Source: Longimicrobium sp.
Lineage (GTDB): Bacteria > Gemmatimonadota > Gemmatimonadetes > Longimicrobiales > Longimicrobiaceae
NCBI GenBank assembly: GCA_036377595.1
Contig: DASUYB010000016.1
Location: forward strand, 1-40,343
Length of the DNA: 40,343 bases
Reading direction: 5' to 3'
The notes under the pieces were generated by a model. The model worked only from the letters and a program-made list of their open reading frames with translations. It did no database searches and was not told the origin of the DNA. How positions within the stretch are numbered: the stretch's first letter is position 1; each line of letters starts with the position of its first letter. A program made the position numbers and the translations under genes. Below, piece by piece: positions 24,562 to 32,503 of the stretch.

Positions 24562-24945
24562 GTGGAGCAGGCTATCGAAGCATTCGCGGCGCTCTACCTA
24601 CTCGGCATCGGCCTCTCGCATGTCGTGCAACCGCACGTATGGGTCGAATTCTTCGTCTGGATGCGTGAGAAGGGTCGCGCGGGGATGTTCGTGGAGGGCT
24701 TGCTCAGCCTTGGCTTTGGGGCCCTGGTCGTGGGCTTCCACAATGTCTGGTCTGGCCTACCGGTCGTCCTGACGCTGATTGGCTGGGGACAACTCCTGAA
24801 GGGCCTGGTCAGGTTGGTCACTCCGCAGTACAGCCTTCGCCTGTATGAGCGCATCACGCCGGAGCGCGCCTGGCAGTTTCGAGCCGCAGGGGTCGGCGCG
24901 CTCGCTCTCAGCGGCCTGCTGGCATATGCGGCGTTCTCCCGGTAG
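24562..24945 (+). CDS. Small membrane protein of unknown function
   Basis: 127 residues with four predicted membrane helices ('AIEAFAALYLLGIGLSHVV', 'GMFVEGLLSLGFGALVVGF', 'VLTLIGWGQLLKGLVRL', 'VGALALSGLLAYAAF'). GTG start with GGGAGG 4 nt upstream. It begins 49 bp after the methyltransferase-like gene and may be cotranscribed with it. No recognised domain. Confidence 0.7.
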   Translation: MEQAIEAFAALYLLGIGLSHVVQPHVWVEFFVWMREKGRAGMFVEGLLSLGFGALVVGFHNVWSGLPVVLTLIGWGQLLKGLVRLVTPQYSLRLYERITPERAWQFRAAGVGALALSGLLAYAAFSR

Positions 24946-24972
24946 AGGCCTCATTGCCGCCAAACCAGAACG

Positions 24973-25461
24973 TCAGTCGCCGCGCCCGAGCAGTTCCCGC
25001 TCTTCGTTCCCGGTAATCTCGACCTCCGCCGGGTGCCCGCCGTCGCCAGGGAGTTCTCGCCGTTCAGTCCGTCTGGCCAGGGCCAGCGAACCAGCGGCGC
25101 AGGCCGCGCCCGCCATGGCGAGGGGCGGGCCGAACACCAGGAACTCTCCCCACCAGTCCGCTCCCCGAAGTGCCGCGCTGACGACGAAGATCCCGGACAG
25201 CAGAAGGCCGCTTGCGGCGCCCCACGCCGCAAAGCGCGAAAGCGACGTGCGCTCGAACCCACGGCGGCCCTCCATTCCCACGAGGATGCCGGAGAAGATG
25301 ATGCCGGTGACAAAGCCGAGCGGAGCAAACAGGAGGGCGAACGGAAGATCGGAGTCGAGGCCGGGCACCCGCGCCAGCAGGAGCCCCGCAGCAAACCATG
25401 CCGCTGCCCAGGTGAGGCCCATCCCGATCGCCCCGCGGATGCGTCGCCACCACTTCTGCAT
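24973..25461 (-). CDS. Membrane protein of unknown function, Gemmatimonadota-type
   Basis: 162 residues with four hydrophobic segments. The basic N-terminus (MQKWWRRIRGAIGMGLTWAAAW) resembles small membrane proteins found as paralogues in Gemmatimonadota genomes; that resemblance is from memory. The C-terminal 40 residues are charged and cytoplasmic. The start is chosen at MQKWW with AGAGGGAG just upstream; a 36-residue in-frame extension looks non-coding. It is convergent with the previous gene, 27 bp between stops, and has GC-rich codons like the host. Confidence 0.75.
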   Translation of the reverse strand: MQKWWRRIRGAIGMGLTWAAAWFAAGLLLARVPGLDSDLPFALLFAPLGFVTGIIFSGILVGMEGRRGFERTSLSRFAAWGAASGLLLSGIFVVSAALRGADWWGEFLVFGPPLAMAGAACAAGSLALARRTERRELPGDGGHPAEVEITGNEERELLGRGD

Positions 25462-25591
25462 GACTCCCTCTCGACGCTGAATCAGACGCGCTCGTCGCGC
25501 GCTGGTCGTAGAATGACAAGTACTTTGCAGCACAGAGTACAGTTCAGGTGAGTGGGGGTCAAGAGCCATTCACCGCTTGAGAAATATCGCG

Positions 25592-25621
25592 GCAGCCGCA
25601 GGGGAGTTCTCCCGCGGCTGC
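25592..25621. other. Hairpin in the gap before the YciI-like gene
   Basis: GCAGCCGC (25592-25599) pairs with GCGGCTGC (25614-25621), with further pairing of GGGAG/CTCCC inside. Its wording resembles the terminator at 20365-20401. No T-tract follows on either strand. The rest of the gap 25462-25775 shows no gene. Confidence 0.5.
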
Positions 25622-25775
25622 CCGTTTGTTCGACCACCTGATGCCAAGTTCCTTGAAACATACAGTTTACAACTTTTCTCGAAACTCGTGTCGATTTCGA
25701 CCGGTCCCGTTCGTCGTATGAGTGAGGCCGCGAAAGGGCGCGGCAGCCGGTACGAACCGAAATCAGGAGAGAACC

Positions 25776-26183
25776 ATGCGCTTCATGGTCATGATCAAGG
25801 CGACGAACGAATCCGAATGGGCCGTTCCGCCGACGCCGGAAGCATTCGCCGCGATGCAGGAGTACAATGCCGAGCTCGCGAAGGCCGGCGTCCTCCTCGC
25901 CGCCGAGGGGCTCGCCCCGAGCTCGAAGGGTGCGCGCGTGAAGTTCAGCGCCGACGAACGCACCGTCATCGATGGTCCGTTCACCGAGACCAAAGAGCTC
26001 ATCGCGGGCTTCACGATCATCCAGGTGAAGTCGAAGGAAGATGCGATCGAGTGGGTGAAGCGCGTTCCGAACATCTTTCCGAACGGCGAAGCGGAGGTCG
26101 AGATCCGCAAGGTGATGGAGATCGAGGATTTCGGTGACGCGTTCACGCCGAACCCGGAAATCGCGAAAGTGAAGATCGGGTAG
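25776..26183 (+). CDS. YciI-like (DGPF-domain) protein
   Basis: 135-residue ferredoxin-like-fold protein of the YCII/DGPF family. It has 'MRFMVMIKATNESE', 'VLLAAEGLAPSSKGARV', the hallmark 'DGPFTETKELIAGFTIIQVKS' and 'EAIEWVKRVPN'-like helix. Most members have no proven function; some sit beside ECF sigma factors or enzymes. AGGAGA lies 5 nt before the ATG. The next two genes run in the same direction with short gaps, suggesting one unit, and all three families are frequent integron cargo. Confidence 0.88.
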   Translation: MRFMVMIKATNESEWAVPPTPEAFAAMQEYNAELAKAGVLLAAEGLAPSSKGARVKFSADERTVIDGPFTETKELIAGFTIIQVKSKEDAIEWVKRVPNIFPNGEAEVEIRKVMEIEDFGDAFTPNPEIAKVKIG

Positions 26184-26251
26184 ATGGGCAGACGACACGC
26201 ATCGCTCGACGTCGAGACCCCGGTGCCGCCCCCCAGAACACGGAGATCTGG

Positions 26252-26833
26252 ATGAGAAAGCTCAGGATTATCGAACACATCTCGCTGGACGGCGTGATCC
26301 AGCACTCCGCCGATGACGACGGTTTCCCCTACAGCGAATGGACCGCGCCCTATCGGACCCCCGCTGGCCGGGACGCGATGCTCGCTGCGTATGGCGAGCG
26401 CTGCGATCTGCTGCTTGGCCGTCGCACGTACGATCTCTGGTCGGGCTTCTGGCCGAAGGCGCCGAGCAGTCCGATGGCGGACCGCCTCAATGCGGCAACG
26501 AAGTTCGTCGCGACCCACCGTCCGGAAAGTCTCGAATGGGGCCCGGTCGAGGGCCTTGGACCGGACCTCCTCGAGGGCATTCGCCGCATCAAGTCGCAGG
26601 ACGGCCCGGACCTTGTCCTCTCGGGCAGCTCCACGCTGACATCGACGCTGCTCGGGCATGGGCTTGCGGACGAAGTCCTGCTGGCCGTGTATCCCGTTCT
26701 GCTGGGCACGGGGAAGCGCTTCTTCGCGGACGGAACCCCGCCGCGCTCATTCGAGCTCGTCGGCACGCAGGCATTTCCGTCGGGCATCATATTCAGTACT
26801 TACAAGGTCGCCGGGCCTTTGAAGACCGGATAG
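26252..26833 (+). CDS. RibD C-terminal/DHFR-fold family protein
   Basis: 193-residue dihydrofolate-reductase-like protein (RibD_C family). 'MRKLRIIEHISLDGVIQ' opens, 'CDLLLGRRTYDLWSGFWP' gives the nucleotide-contact region, 'PDLVLSGSSTLTSTLLGHGLADEVLLAVYPVLLGTGKRFF' is the second half typical of the family. NADPH-dependent reductase activity is expected from the fold, but the substrate is unknown. GGAG lies 7 nt upstream of the ATG. It follows the YciI-like gene by 68 bp. Confidence 0.9.
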   Translation: MRKLRIIEHISLDGVIQHSADDDGFPYSEWTAPYRTPAGRDAMLAAYGERCDLLLGRRTYDLWSGFWPKAPSSPMADRLNAATKFVATHRPESLEWGPVEGLGPDLLEGIRRIKSQDGPDLVLSGSSTLTSTLLGHGLADEVLLAVYPVLLGTGKRFFADGTPPRSFELVGTQAFPSGIIFSTYKVAGPLKTG

Positions 26834-26908
26834 CTCGACGACGCGACATCGTCGGTGAAAACCGGAAATCGTCAGGCACCCAGAACCCACCAATCACGGA
26901 GTGTCTCG

Positions 26909-27325
26909 ATGGCCGAGAACAAGACCAGGCCCACCGACGCGAGCGTCGAGGACTACATCGCTTCGAGAGCCAGCGAGCAGCAACGGATCGACTGCCAGGA
27001 GATGATGGCTCTTCTCGAGAAAGTCACCCGGCAGCAGCCAAGGATGTGGGGACCCAGCATCGTCGGCTATGGCTCCTACAAGTACACCTACGACAGCGGG
27101 CGAACCGGCGAGTCCCCCCTGGCAGCCTTCGCCATCCGCGGCCGGGAGCTGGTTGTCTACCTGGTGGCCGAAGGAGAGGAGCAGGAGTCCCTGCTGAACA
27201 AGATTGGCAAGCACCGGATGGGCAAATGCTGTCTGTATTTCAAGCGGTTCGCCGATCTCGACAGGTCGGTGCTCGAGCAGCTTGTCGTCGATTCGATCTC
27301 GGAGGCGAGGCGGCGCCATGGGTAG
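26909..27325 (+). CDS. DUF1801 (YdhG-like) protein
   Basis: 138 residues with the DUF1801 domain: 'VEDYIASRASEQQRIDCQEMMALLEKVT', 'PRMWGPSIVGYGSYKYTY', 'LVVYLV' and 'KHRMGKCCLYFKRFADLDRSVLEQLV'. The family is related to the frataxin-like/YdhG fold; the biochemical role is unknown. The start is taken at MAENKTRP with GGAG 7 nt upstream; an 18-residue upstream extension is unlikely. Confidence 0.85.
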   Translation: MAENKTRPTDASVEDYIASRASEQQRIDCQEMMALLEKVTRQQPRMWGPSIVGYGSYKYTYDSGRTGESPLAAFAIRGRELVVYLVAEGEEQESLLNKIGKHRMGKCCLYFKRFADLDRSVLEQLVVDSISEARRRHG

Positions 27326-27332
27326 CGCGCCG

Positions 27333-27362
27333 GCGCCTGCCCGCCGTTGCAGCGGACAACCG
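27333..27362 (+). other. attC-like left half after the DUF1801 gene
   Basis: CCCGCCGTTGCAGCGGACAA follows the DUF1801 stop and matches the L''-type core (TTGCAGCGGAC) seen in soil integron attC sites. No R'' TAAC box or right half was found. Confidence 0.3.
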
Positions 27363-27381
27363 CGCCGGTCGCCGCGCTCCA

Positions 27382-27408
27382 CCGCCCGCGATGAACCATC
27401 GCGGGCGG
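27382..27408. terminator. Hairpin between convergent genes
   Basis: Perfect 12-bp stem (27382-27393 with 27397-27408) with loop AAC, between the DUF1801 gene and the convergent cupin gene. There is no clear T-tract on either side. Confidence 0.6.
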
Positions 27409-27444
27409 CTTGGCATGTTGGTGGGATTGCGTCGCAGCCGCGCG

Positions 27445-27822
27445 CTACTTCCTGAGGTACGCGTCGGTCTTGTCGAGCCAGTCCTGGCGCGGGGGGCTGA
27501 AGATGTCGACGTCGAGGGTGTCTTCCAGCGCCTCGGCCTTGTGCGGCACGTTCGAGGGGATGTGGAGCACCTCGCCGGCGCGGACCAGCACCTCTTCCGC
27601 TTCGTCCTCTCCGATCCAGAAACGCAGCGCCCCCTCGAGGATGTACGTGAGCTGCTCGTTCTCGTGCGAGTGCCGCGGGACGACGCACCCCTTCTTGAGG
27701 TAGACGTGGGCGAGCATCATCCGGTCGCCGGTGATGAGCCGGCGGTCGAGGAGGGGCGAGACCTGCTCGCGGGGCATCTCGTCCCAGCGGTACCAGGTGA
27801 CGGAGCGGGCGGGTTGGCTCAT
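27445..27822 (-). CDS. Single-domain cupin protein
   Basis: 125-residue cupin_2 protein. Motif 1 is 'VVPRHSHENEQLTYILEGALRFWIG' with His-His-Glu metal ligands; motif 2 is 'VLVRAGEVLHIPSNVPHKAEALEDT' with the final His. Such small cupins bind a metal and serve as oxygenases, isomerases or sensors; here the substrate is unknown. ATG 27822 (MSQPARSVTW) is chosen because it starts the folded domain; no strong ribosome-binding site is seen. The split reading frame at 27873-28243 lies just upstream on the same strand. Confidence 0.88.
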   Translation of the reverse strand: MSQPARSVTWYRWDEMPREQVSPLLDRRLITGDRMMLAHVYLKKGCVVPRHSHENEQLTYILEGALRFWIGEDEAEEVLVRAGEVLHIPSNVPHKAEALEDTLDVDIFSPPRQDWLDKTDAYLRK

Positions 27823-27872
27823 CGAGGTGCGAGGGGTTGCAGGAAACGAGTGATGGGGTCGCGGCTGCTTCA

Positions 27873-28243
27873 TCACCACCACGGGGGCGGCGGAAGGGCT
27901 CCCTGCACGGGAAGATAGAACACCTCGGGGATGCCCGCCTTCTTCATCTTGTACAGCTCGACCCGGGAGCAGCGCCGGTCGAAGCTGGTTTCACCCACCT
28001 GCCACCTGCTCCGCACTCAGCCTCCCCGCCTCCCGGCCTCCCGGCCTCCCGGCCTCCCGGCCTCCCGGCCTCCCGGCCTCCCGGCCTCCCGGCCTCCCGG
28101 TCTCCCGGCGCAAAGTACCTGACCCGGTATCGCAGTGCGAATCTAAGCTCCTCGCGGGCGGCGGCCAGCCGGAGCAGGCCCTTCGGCGCGGACTCCTGCG
28201 CGCTGGTCTCGCCACTCTCTCCCACAGGGTCGATGCCGGCCAC
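27873..28243 (-). pseudogene. Small gene frame-shifted at an octanucleotide repeat
   Basis: A GTG-started frame (VAGIDPVGESGETSAQ...LRFALRYRVRYFAPGD) enters the 8-bp repeat and leaves it in a frame that ends in low-complexity sequence at 27944. The neighbouring frame after the repeat encodes a protein-like tail, 'VGETSFDRRCSRVELYKMKK' then 'AGIPEVFYLPV', ending in two Trp at a stop at 27873-27875. Codons in both parts are strongly GC-ending. The span is 371 nt; loss of one 8-bp unit or gain of two would join both parts into one frame. No known family is recognised. Confidence 0.5.
28021..28108. repeat. Octanucleotide tandem repeat (CCTCCCGG)
   Basis: Nine perfect head-to-tail copies at 28029-28100, flanked by one degenerate copy on each side. 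None of the three frames contains a stop, so the array can be translated in any frame. Confidence 0.95.
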
Positions 28244-28378
28244 GAGCTTCCGGTAAGGTTTTGGGCACTTGGTGGATCTTACCTGGTGCCGTGCTCGCGA
28301 ACGCGCCGAGAATGCCGCAGCGGAGCACCGGCGCCGCGTTCAGGTCACACGTCGAACCGGAACCATCAGGGAGGGCAC

Positions 28379-28774
28379 GTGGAGAATCGCCGCCGCCGAA
28401 TCGCGCTCGATGTGATCCTGTGGGTGTTCGCCCTGTTCCTTGCGTGGGTGTTCGCCAGGCAGGGGATCAGCAAGTTTTCCGACGACAGTGGGTGGGCGCG
28501 GGCTTTTCGCGCGTGGCATTTCCCGGTATGGTTCCGGCTGTGCGTCGGCGCGGCCGAGGTCGTCGCGGCGCTGCTGCTCCTGACCCGGCGCACGGCCTTC
28601 GCGGGCGCGGCGATCATCGTCGCCGTCATGCTCGGCGCGATGGGCACGCATGTCTGGTGGGGCCGGCCCGGCCAGGTCACGAGCGAGATCCTTCCCCTCA
28701 CGCTGGCGACCATCGTCGCGATCGGCCGCCGCGAATCCTTCCTCCTTCACCAGCGGCGGGACGGTCCTCCATGA
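28379..28774 (+). CDS. DoxX-family membrane protein
   Basis: 131 residues, four membrane helices: 'ALDVILWVFALFLAWVFARQGISKF', 'WFRLCVGAAEVVAALLLL', 'AFAGAAIIVAVMLGAMGTHV' and 'ILPLTLATIVAIG'. The 'GISKF' and 'GAAEV' positions fit DoxX. GTG start with GGGAGG just upstream. The stop codon overlaps the start of the sigma factor (ATGA), so the pair is translationally coupled. Confidence 0.85.
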   Translation: MENRRRRIALDVILWVFALFLAWVFARQGISKFSDDSGWARAFRAWHFPVWFRLCVGAAEVVAALLLLTRRTAFAGAAIIVAVMLGAMGTHVWWGRPGQVTSEILPLTLATIVAIGRRESFLLHQRRDGPP

Positions 28775-29688
28775 GCGCGAGCGCGGTGGCGGACACGGCG
28801 CGACTGGTCGAGACGGCACGCGATCCGGCCGTGCCCCTGCAGGAGCAGCACCTTGCGTTCAACCGGCTCGTCGAGCAGTCGCAGCACCTGGTGTTCGGCC
28901 TGGCCCTCACGCTGCTTCGCGACGCGGACGATGCCAGGGACGCCGTGCAGGAGGCGTACGCGACCGCCTGGCTGCGTCTGCGCCAGCTCCGCGATCCGGC
29001 CGCGTTCCCGGCCTGGCTGAAGACGATCGTCGCCACGCGGTGCGCGCGGCAGCTTCGGTCCCGGGCCCGCCGGCCCGAGGTCGCGGAGCTGCCCGGACCG
29101 GTCGAGGCCGACACCCGCCGGGTCGACTATCAGACCCTGGTCGCATCCGCCGTGGCCGCGCTTCCCGACGGCGAGCGGCACGTCACCGTCCTCTTCTACT
29201 TCCTGGAGTACAGCCAGCCGGAAATCGCCCGGATCCTGCGCCTGAAGCCGGGAACGGTCGCCAAGCGCCTGCATTCCGCCCGGTCGCGGATTCGCCGCCG
29301 GCTGCCGCCGTCGGTGCGGAGCGAATTCGTGCGGGTCGCCCCATCGCGCTCGTTCGCGGAGAAAGTACGGCTGGGCATCTACGACGAGTACGTCGGTGAA
29401 TATCGCTTCGCCCGGCGTCCCGACCTCGCCGTCTCGATCATCAGGGAGGGGGATTCGCTGATCGGCGTCGCCAACCGGCAGCGCCATATCCTCGCGTCGC
29501 TCGACGAGGCGTCGCTCGTGACGAAGCACTACGACGGAGAAGGCCGCTTCGGGCGCAACCGGCAGGGCGAAGTCACCCATTTCGTGTACTACGAGTTCGG
29601 CGAGCGCCTGGGGGTCGCGTGGAGAACGGGCGCGCGGGGTGACACGCCTGGTACCGTAGATCGTCCCGCAGCCACGCTCCGTCCTTGA
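28771..29688 (+). CDS. ECF-type sigma factor with DUF3471-like C-terminal domain
   Basis: 305 residues. Region 2 ('AFNRLVEQSQHLVFGLALTLLRDADDARDAVQEAYATAWLRL') and region 4 ('ALPDGERHVTVLFYFLEYSQPEIARILRLKPGTVAKRLHSARSRIRRRL') are clear. The C-terminal 100 residues ('YDEYVGEYRFARRPDLAVSIIREGDSLIGVANRQRHILASL...') resemble the small beta domain DUF3471 found at the end of serine hydrolases, an unusual sigma partner that could sense a ligand. The start overlaps the DoxX gene. No anti-sigma gene is adjacent, in keeping with sigma factors that carry their own control domain. Confidence 0.85.
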   Translation: MSASAVADTARLVETARDPAVPLQEQHLAFNRLVEQSQHLVFGLALTLLRDADDARDAVQEAYATAWLRLRQLRDPAAFPAWLKTIVATRCARQLRSRARRPEVAELPGPVEADTRRVDYQTLVASAVAALPDGERHVTVLFYFLEYSQPEIARILRLKPGTVAKRLHSARSRIRRRLPPSVRSEFVRVAPSRSFAEKVRLGIYDEYVGEYRFARRPDLAVSIIREGDSLIGVANRQRHILASLDEASLVTKHYDGEGRFGRNRQGEVTHFVYYEFGERLGVAWRTGARGDTPGTVDRPAATLRP

Positions 29689-29756
29689 TTCCAGTCAGGG
29701 TGGAAACGGGTAGCTCTCTGCCATTCTCTCCCCCAAGTCGCGTCGCACTGTAGATT

Positions 29757-30635
29757 GTGCCGCAGCCATTTTTCCGTCCCTCGAGCGACGGCTCACCCGG
29801 GACACGGGCGTTCTCAACCGCCATCCCTTCCGCAACCGAATCCTTGTTCACCTCACCCAGGCCGGTCATCGCGATGGTGCACGTCGGCGCGCTGCCGGGG
29901 ACGCCGGCGAGCCGGGAGACGCTGCGCGAGCTGGAGGCGCGGGCGCGGCTGGAGTGCGCCGTCTACCGCGAGGCGGGGGTGCACGGCGTGGCGCTGGAAA
30001 ACATGCACGACGTTCCCTACCTGCGCGGCGGCGTGGGCCCGGAGATCACGGCGGCCATGACGGTGCTGGCGCGGGCGGTGAAGGAGGCCGGCGGGTTCCC
30101 GTGCGGAATCCAGATCCTGGCCGGCGCGAACCTCGAGGCGATGGCCGTGGCGCACGCCGCGGGGCTCGACTTCGTGCGCGTGGAGGGGTTCGCGTACGCG
30201 CACGTGGCCGACGAGGGGATCATCGAGTCGTCCGCGGCGGCGCTGCTGCGCTTCCGCCGGCACATCGGCGCCGAGCGGGTGCAGGTGTGGGCCGACGTGA
30301 AGAAGAAGCACGCCTCGCACGCCCTCACCGCCGACGTGGGCATCGGCGAGACGGCCGGGGCGGCGGAGTTCATGCGCGCCGACGCCGTGATCGTCACCGG
30401 CTCGGCGACGGGCGAGCGGCCGACGCTGGGGGACATCGACGAGGTCCGCGCGCGCTGCCGCCTGCCGCTCTACCTCGGCTCCGGGATCACGGCGGAGAAC
30501 CTCGCGGAGTACTATGAGCGCGCGGACGGATTCATCGTCGGCTCGACGTTCAAGGTGGACGGCCGGTGGCACCAGGACGTAGACCCGCGCCGCGTGCAGC
30601 GCTTCATGGCGGAACACGCGCGGTGCGGGGGATGA
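29757..30635 (+). CDS. BtpA-family protein
   Basis: 292 residues in the longest frame. 'PVIAMVHVGALPGTP' opens the conserved domain; 'GVHGVALENMHDVPY', 'GIQILAGANLEAMAVAHAAGLDFVRVEGFAYAHVADEGII', 'VWADVKKKHASHAL' and 'LPLYLGSGITAENLAEYYERADGFIVGSTFKVDGRW' follow, a TIM-barrel pattern of the BtpA family. BtpA was named for photosystem I biogenesis in cyanobacteria, but homologues occur in non-phototrophs with unknown roles. The start is uncertain: GTG 29757, or TTG 29844, which gives a more typical N-terminus; neither has a good ribosome-binding site. A terminator follows. Confidence 0.88.
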   Translation: MPQPFFRPSSDGSPGTRAFSTAIPSATESLFTSPRPVIAMVHVGALPGTPASRETLRELEARARLECAVYREAGVHGVALENMHDVPYLRGGVGPEITAAMTVLARAVKEAGGFPCGIQILAGANLEAMAVAHAAGLDFVRVEGFAYAHVADEGIIESSAAALLRFRRHIGAERVQVWADVKKKHASHALTADVGIGETAGAAEFMRADAVIVTGSATGERPTLGDIDEVRARCRLPLYLGSGITAENLAEYYERADGFIVGSTFKVDGRWHQDVDPRRVQRFMAEHARCGG

Positions 30636-30656
30636 ACGCGATCACCGTCACGCAGC

Positions 30657-30686
30657 GAAAGGGCCCGAGTGCATCCTCGGGCTTTT
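30657..30686 (+). terminator. Intrinsic terminator of the BtpA-like gene
   Basis: GCCCGAG-TGCATC-CTCGGGC followed by TTTTC, 27 bp after the stop codon, with an A-run before the stem. Confidence 0.85.
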
Positions 30687-30735
30687 CGCATCAGGGTGTC
30701 CGGCTGAGGATTCGGTCGGCCGGACCAGGTAAAAC

Positions 30736-30772
30736 ACGAGCGCGCCGCCGGGATCTCCGGCGGCGCGCTCGT
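30736..30772 (-). terminator. Terminator of the HEAT-like/DUF4157 unit
   Basis: Perfect 16-bp stem (30736-30751 with 30757-30772), loop GATCT; on the minus strand it is followed by GTTTTACC. It lies 17 bp beyond the stop of the minus-strand HEAT-like gene. Confidence 0.85.
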
Positions 30773-30789
30773 TGTCGTGACGCGGTCGA

Positions 30790-31194
30790 TCAACCCTGGT
30801 CCGGCGGCAGCGCGCGGGGATGGGGCGACTGCGCCTGCCAGGACCGCCAGCGCCGCGCGAGGCCGGAGCGCTGGCCGGGGTCGATGCGCGGTTCGGCGTT
30901 CTCCGTCAGCTCGATCTCGAGGCCGTTCCACGGCGCGGTGGGATACTCCACGCCGGAGAGCAGCGTCAGCAGCACGTGCGCGGCCACGAAGCGTGAAGCG
31001 TCGCCGAGCGCGCCGATGAGGTGCGGGATGGCCTCGGCGCCGGCATCGAGCAATCGCCGGCCCGCATTGCTCGCGACGGTTGGCATGGGGCCGTAGAAGG
31101 TCCCGTTCCAGCGGACGTCGGCGTTGTCGAGCCGGCCGACCAGCCGGGAAACGTCGGCAGAACGCCCGGGCTGGGCGGAGCGCTCCTCCGTCAT
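30790..31194 (-). CDS. Small HEAT-like helical protein
   Basis: 134 residues without signal or membrane segment. 'ASNAGRRLLDAGAEAIPHLIGALGDASRFVAAHVLLTLLSG' has the form of one HEAT/PBS repeat pair; the rest is charged and ends in Pro-rich sequence. It starts 42 bp after the stop of the DUF4157 protease gene and shares its terminator, so the two probably form an operon. ATG 31194 is chosen over GTG 31200 because AGGGG lies 6 nt upstream. A chaperone or immunity role is speculation. Confidence 0.7.
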   Translation of the reverse strand: MTEERSAQPGRSADVSRLVGRLDNADVRWNGTFYGPMPTVASNAGRRLLDAGAEAIPHLIGALGDASRFVAAHVLLTLLSGVEYPTAPWNGLEIELTENAEPRIDPGQRSGLARRWRSWQAQSPHPRALPPDQG

Positions 31195-31236
31195 GGCCAC
31201 CCCCTGCGGATCCGGGGCACTTCGTCGCGCCTCACG

Positions 31237-32283
31237 TCACTTCCAGGTGATAGAGACGATGTTGTTGCTCTTGAGGGTGGACACCATCGTCTTCACCTGC
31301 CCGCCCGTCGTGGTGAAGGTCGTCTCGATCACGCCGTCGACCGTCCCGTCGGCGTTCTGCGTCATCGAGATCACCTTGTCGGCGCCGCGCGTCATGCCGG
31401 TGACCTCCGATTCGGCCTTCGAGGCCACGCCGTGGGCCCCCGTGGTGGCCGTCCCGAAGTTCTTCTCGCCCTTCGCCTGCTTCTGGTGCTGCTCCACGAT
31501 CTCGTGGATCAGCGCGCCCACGCCCACCTTCTCGATGTCGTCGATGTCGAAGTCGCCCGTCGCCCAGCTTCCCACGATGGTCTGCGAGCCGGCGCTGACG
31601 GTCATGACCACGTCCTTGGAATCGGAGGTCACCGTCCACAGCCGGTCGGCCAGCGCCTTCACCTGCGGGTCGGGCCCCTTGATCGACGAGGTGTGGGCGG
31701 CTCGGATCGGCGCCATCGTGACCTCGCCGGTCTTGGCATCGATCGACACGTGGTAGAAGCTGCCCAGGTTCGCGTTCAGCAGGGCGACGGCGCGGGCCGT
31801 GTGATCCGGCTTTCCGGTGAACTTGAGCTTGGGCTGGAGCGCCGGGCCGGCGTGCGACTGCTGGACGACGTGCGCCAGCTCGTGCGCCATCAGCCGGTCT
31901 CCCGCCCCGCCGCGCGGCTGGCGCATCCCCGCGCCGAAGAAGATGTCGCGGCCGAAGGTGAAGGCCTCGGCGCCCATCGCGTCGGCCATCCGCGCGGCGC
32001 GCGCGTCGTCGTGGATGCGCACCCGGCTGAAGTCGTGCCCGAAGCGCGTCTCGTAGAACGCGCGCTCGTCGGGCGACAGCGTCCCCCTCCCCTGCTCGCC
32101 GGTCCCGCCGCCGCGGTCGGCCGCACCCGTCACCTGCGCCGCGGCGAGGTCGGCGTCCTGCTCGGACCGGTCTCCCGGCGCGCCGAACGACGGCCCGCGG
32201 GAGCGCCGGGAGAGCACGTCGAGGGGGATCGTGGCCGCGTCGCCGTGCTGCGCCAGGTGCGGCTTCCGTTCGTGCGTGCGCAT
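31237..32283 (-). CDS. DUF4157 protein with second HExxxxH domain
   Basis: 348 residues. The N-terminal DUF4157 domain ('LSPDERAFYETRFGHDFSRVRIHDDARAARMADAMGAEAFTFGRDIFF', then MAHELAHVVQQ with HELAH at 134-138) is known from proteins loaded into extracellular contractile injection systems and from orphan secreted proteins. The C-terminal 180 residues are mostly beta with an additional 'LIHEIVEQHQKQ' (residues 259-270). Start: AAGGAG lies 6 nt before ATG 32283, while ATG 32289 would have none. It is divergent from a paralogue at 32504 and followed by the HEAT-like gene. Confidence 0.88.
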   Translation of the reverse strand: MRTHERKPHLAQHGDAATIPLDVLSRRSRGPSFGAPGDRSEQDADLAAAQVTGAADRGGGTGEQGRGTLSPDERAFYETRFGHDFSRVRIHDDARAARMADAMGAEAFTFGRDIFFGAGMRQPRGGAGDRLMAHELAHVVQQSHAGPALQPKLKFTGKPDHTARAVALLNANLGSFYHVSIDAKTGEVTMAPIRAAHTSSIKGPDPQVKALADRLWTVTSDSKDVVMTVSAGSQTIVGSWATGDFDIDDIEKVGVGALIHEIVEQHQKQAKGEKNFGTATTGAHGVASKAESEVTGMTRGADKVISMTQNADGTVDGVIETTFTTTGGQVKTMVSTLKSNNIVSITWK

Positions 32284-32503
32284 CGCCATCTCCTTGCCGC
32301 GTAAACAGATGGGCTACGCGCCGGCCCATCCTCTCCCTCGACGATAGGGCACCGGACCAACGGCAGCAAGAGCGCTCGCCGGAGGGATCGCACCGCGGGC
32401 AGCTACGCATGTTTGGTTGCGTGCAGGATGGGAGCAGTTGCTTTATCCGACGACGGCACGCCGGTGACGTTCGGCCCGGCACCGTCTCATCGTTCGCACG
32501 GCG

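Noticed and set aside
28021..28108. CRISPR array
   Set aside because: The unit is 8 bp with no spacers; it is a simple tandem repeat. No cas-like gene is in the window.
27931..28122. Plus-strand protein with RPPGLPAS repeats
   Set aside because: It is only the translation of the octanucleotide array; flanking codons show no bias, and the minus strand carries the better coding signal.
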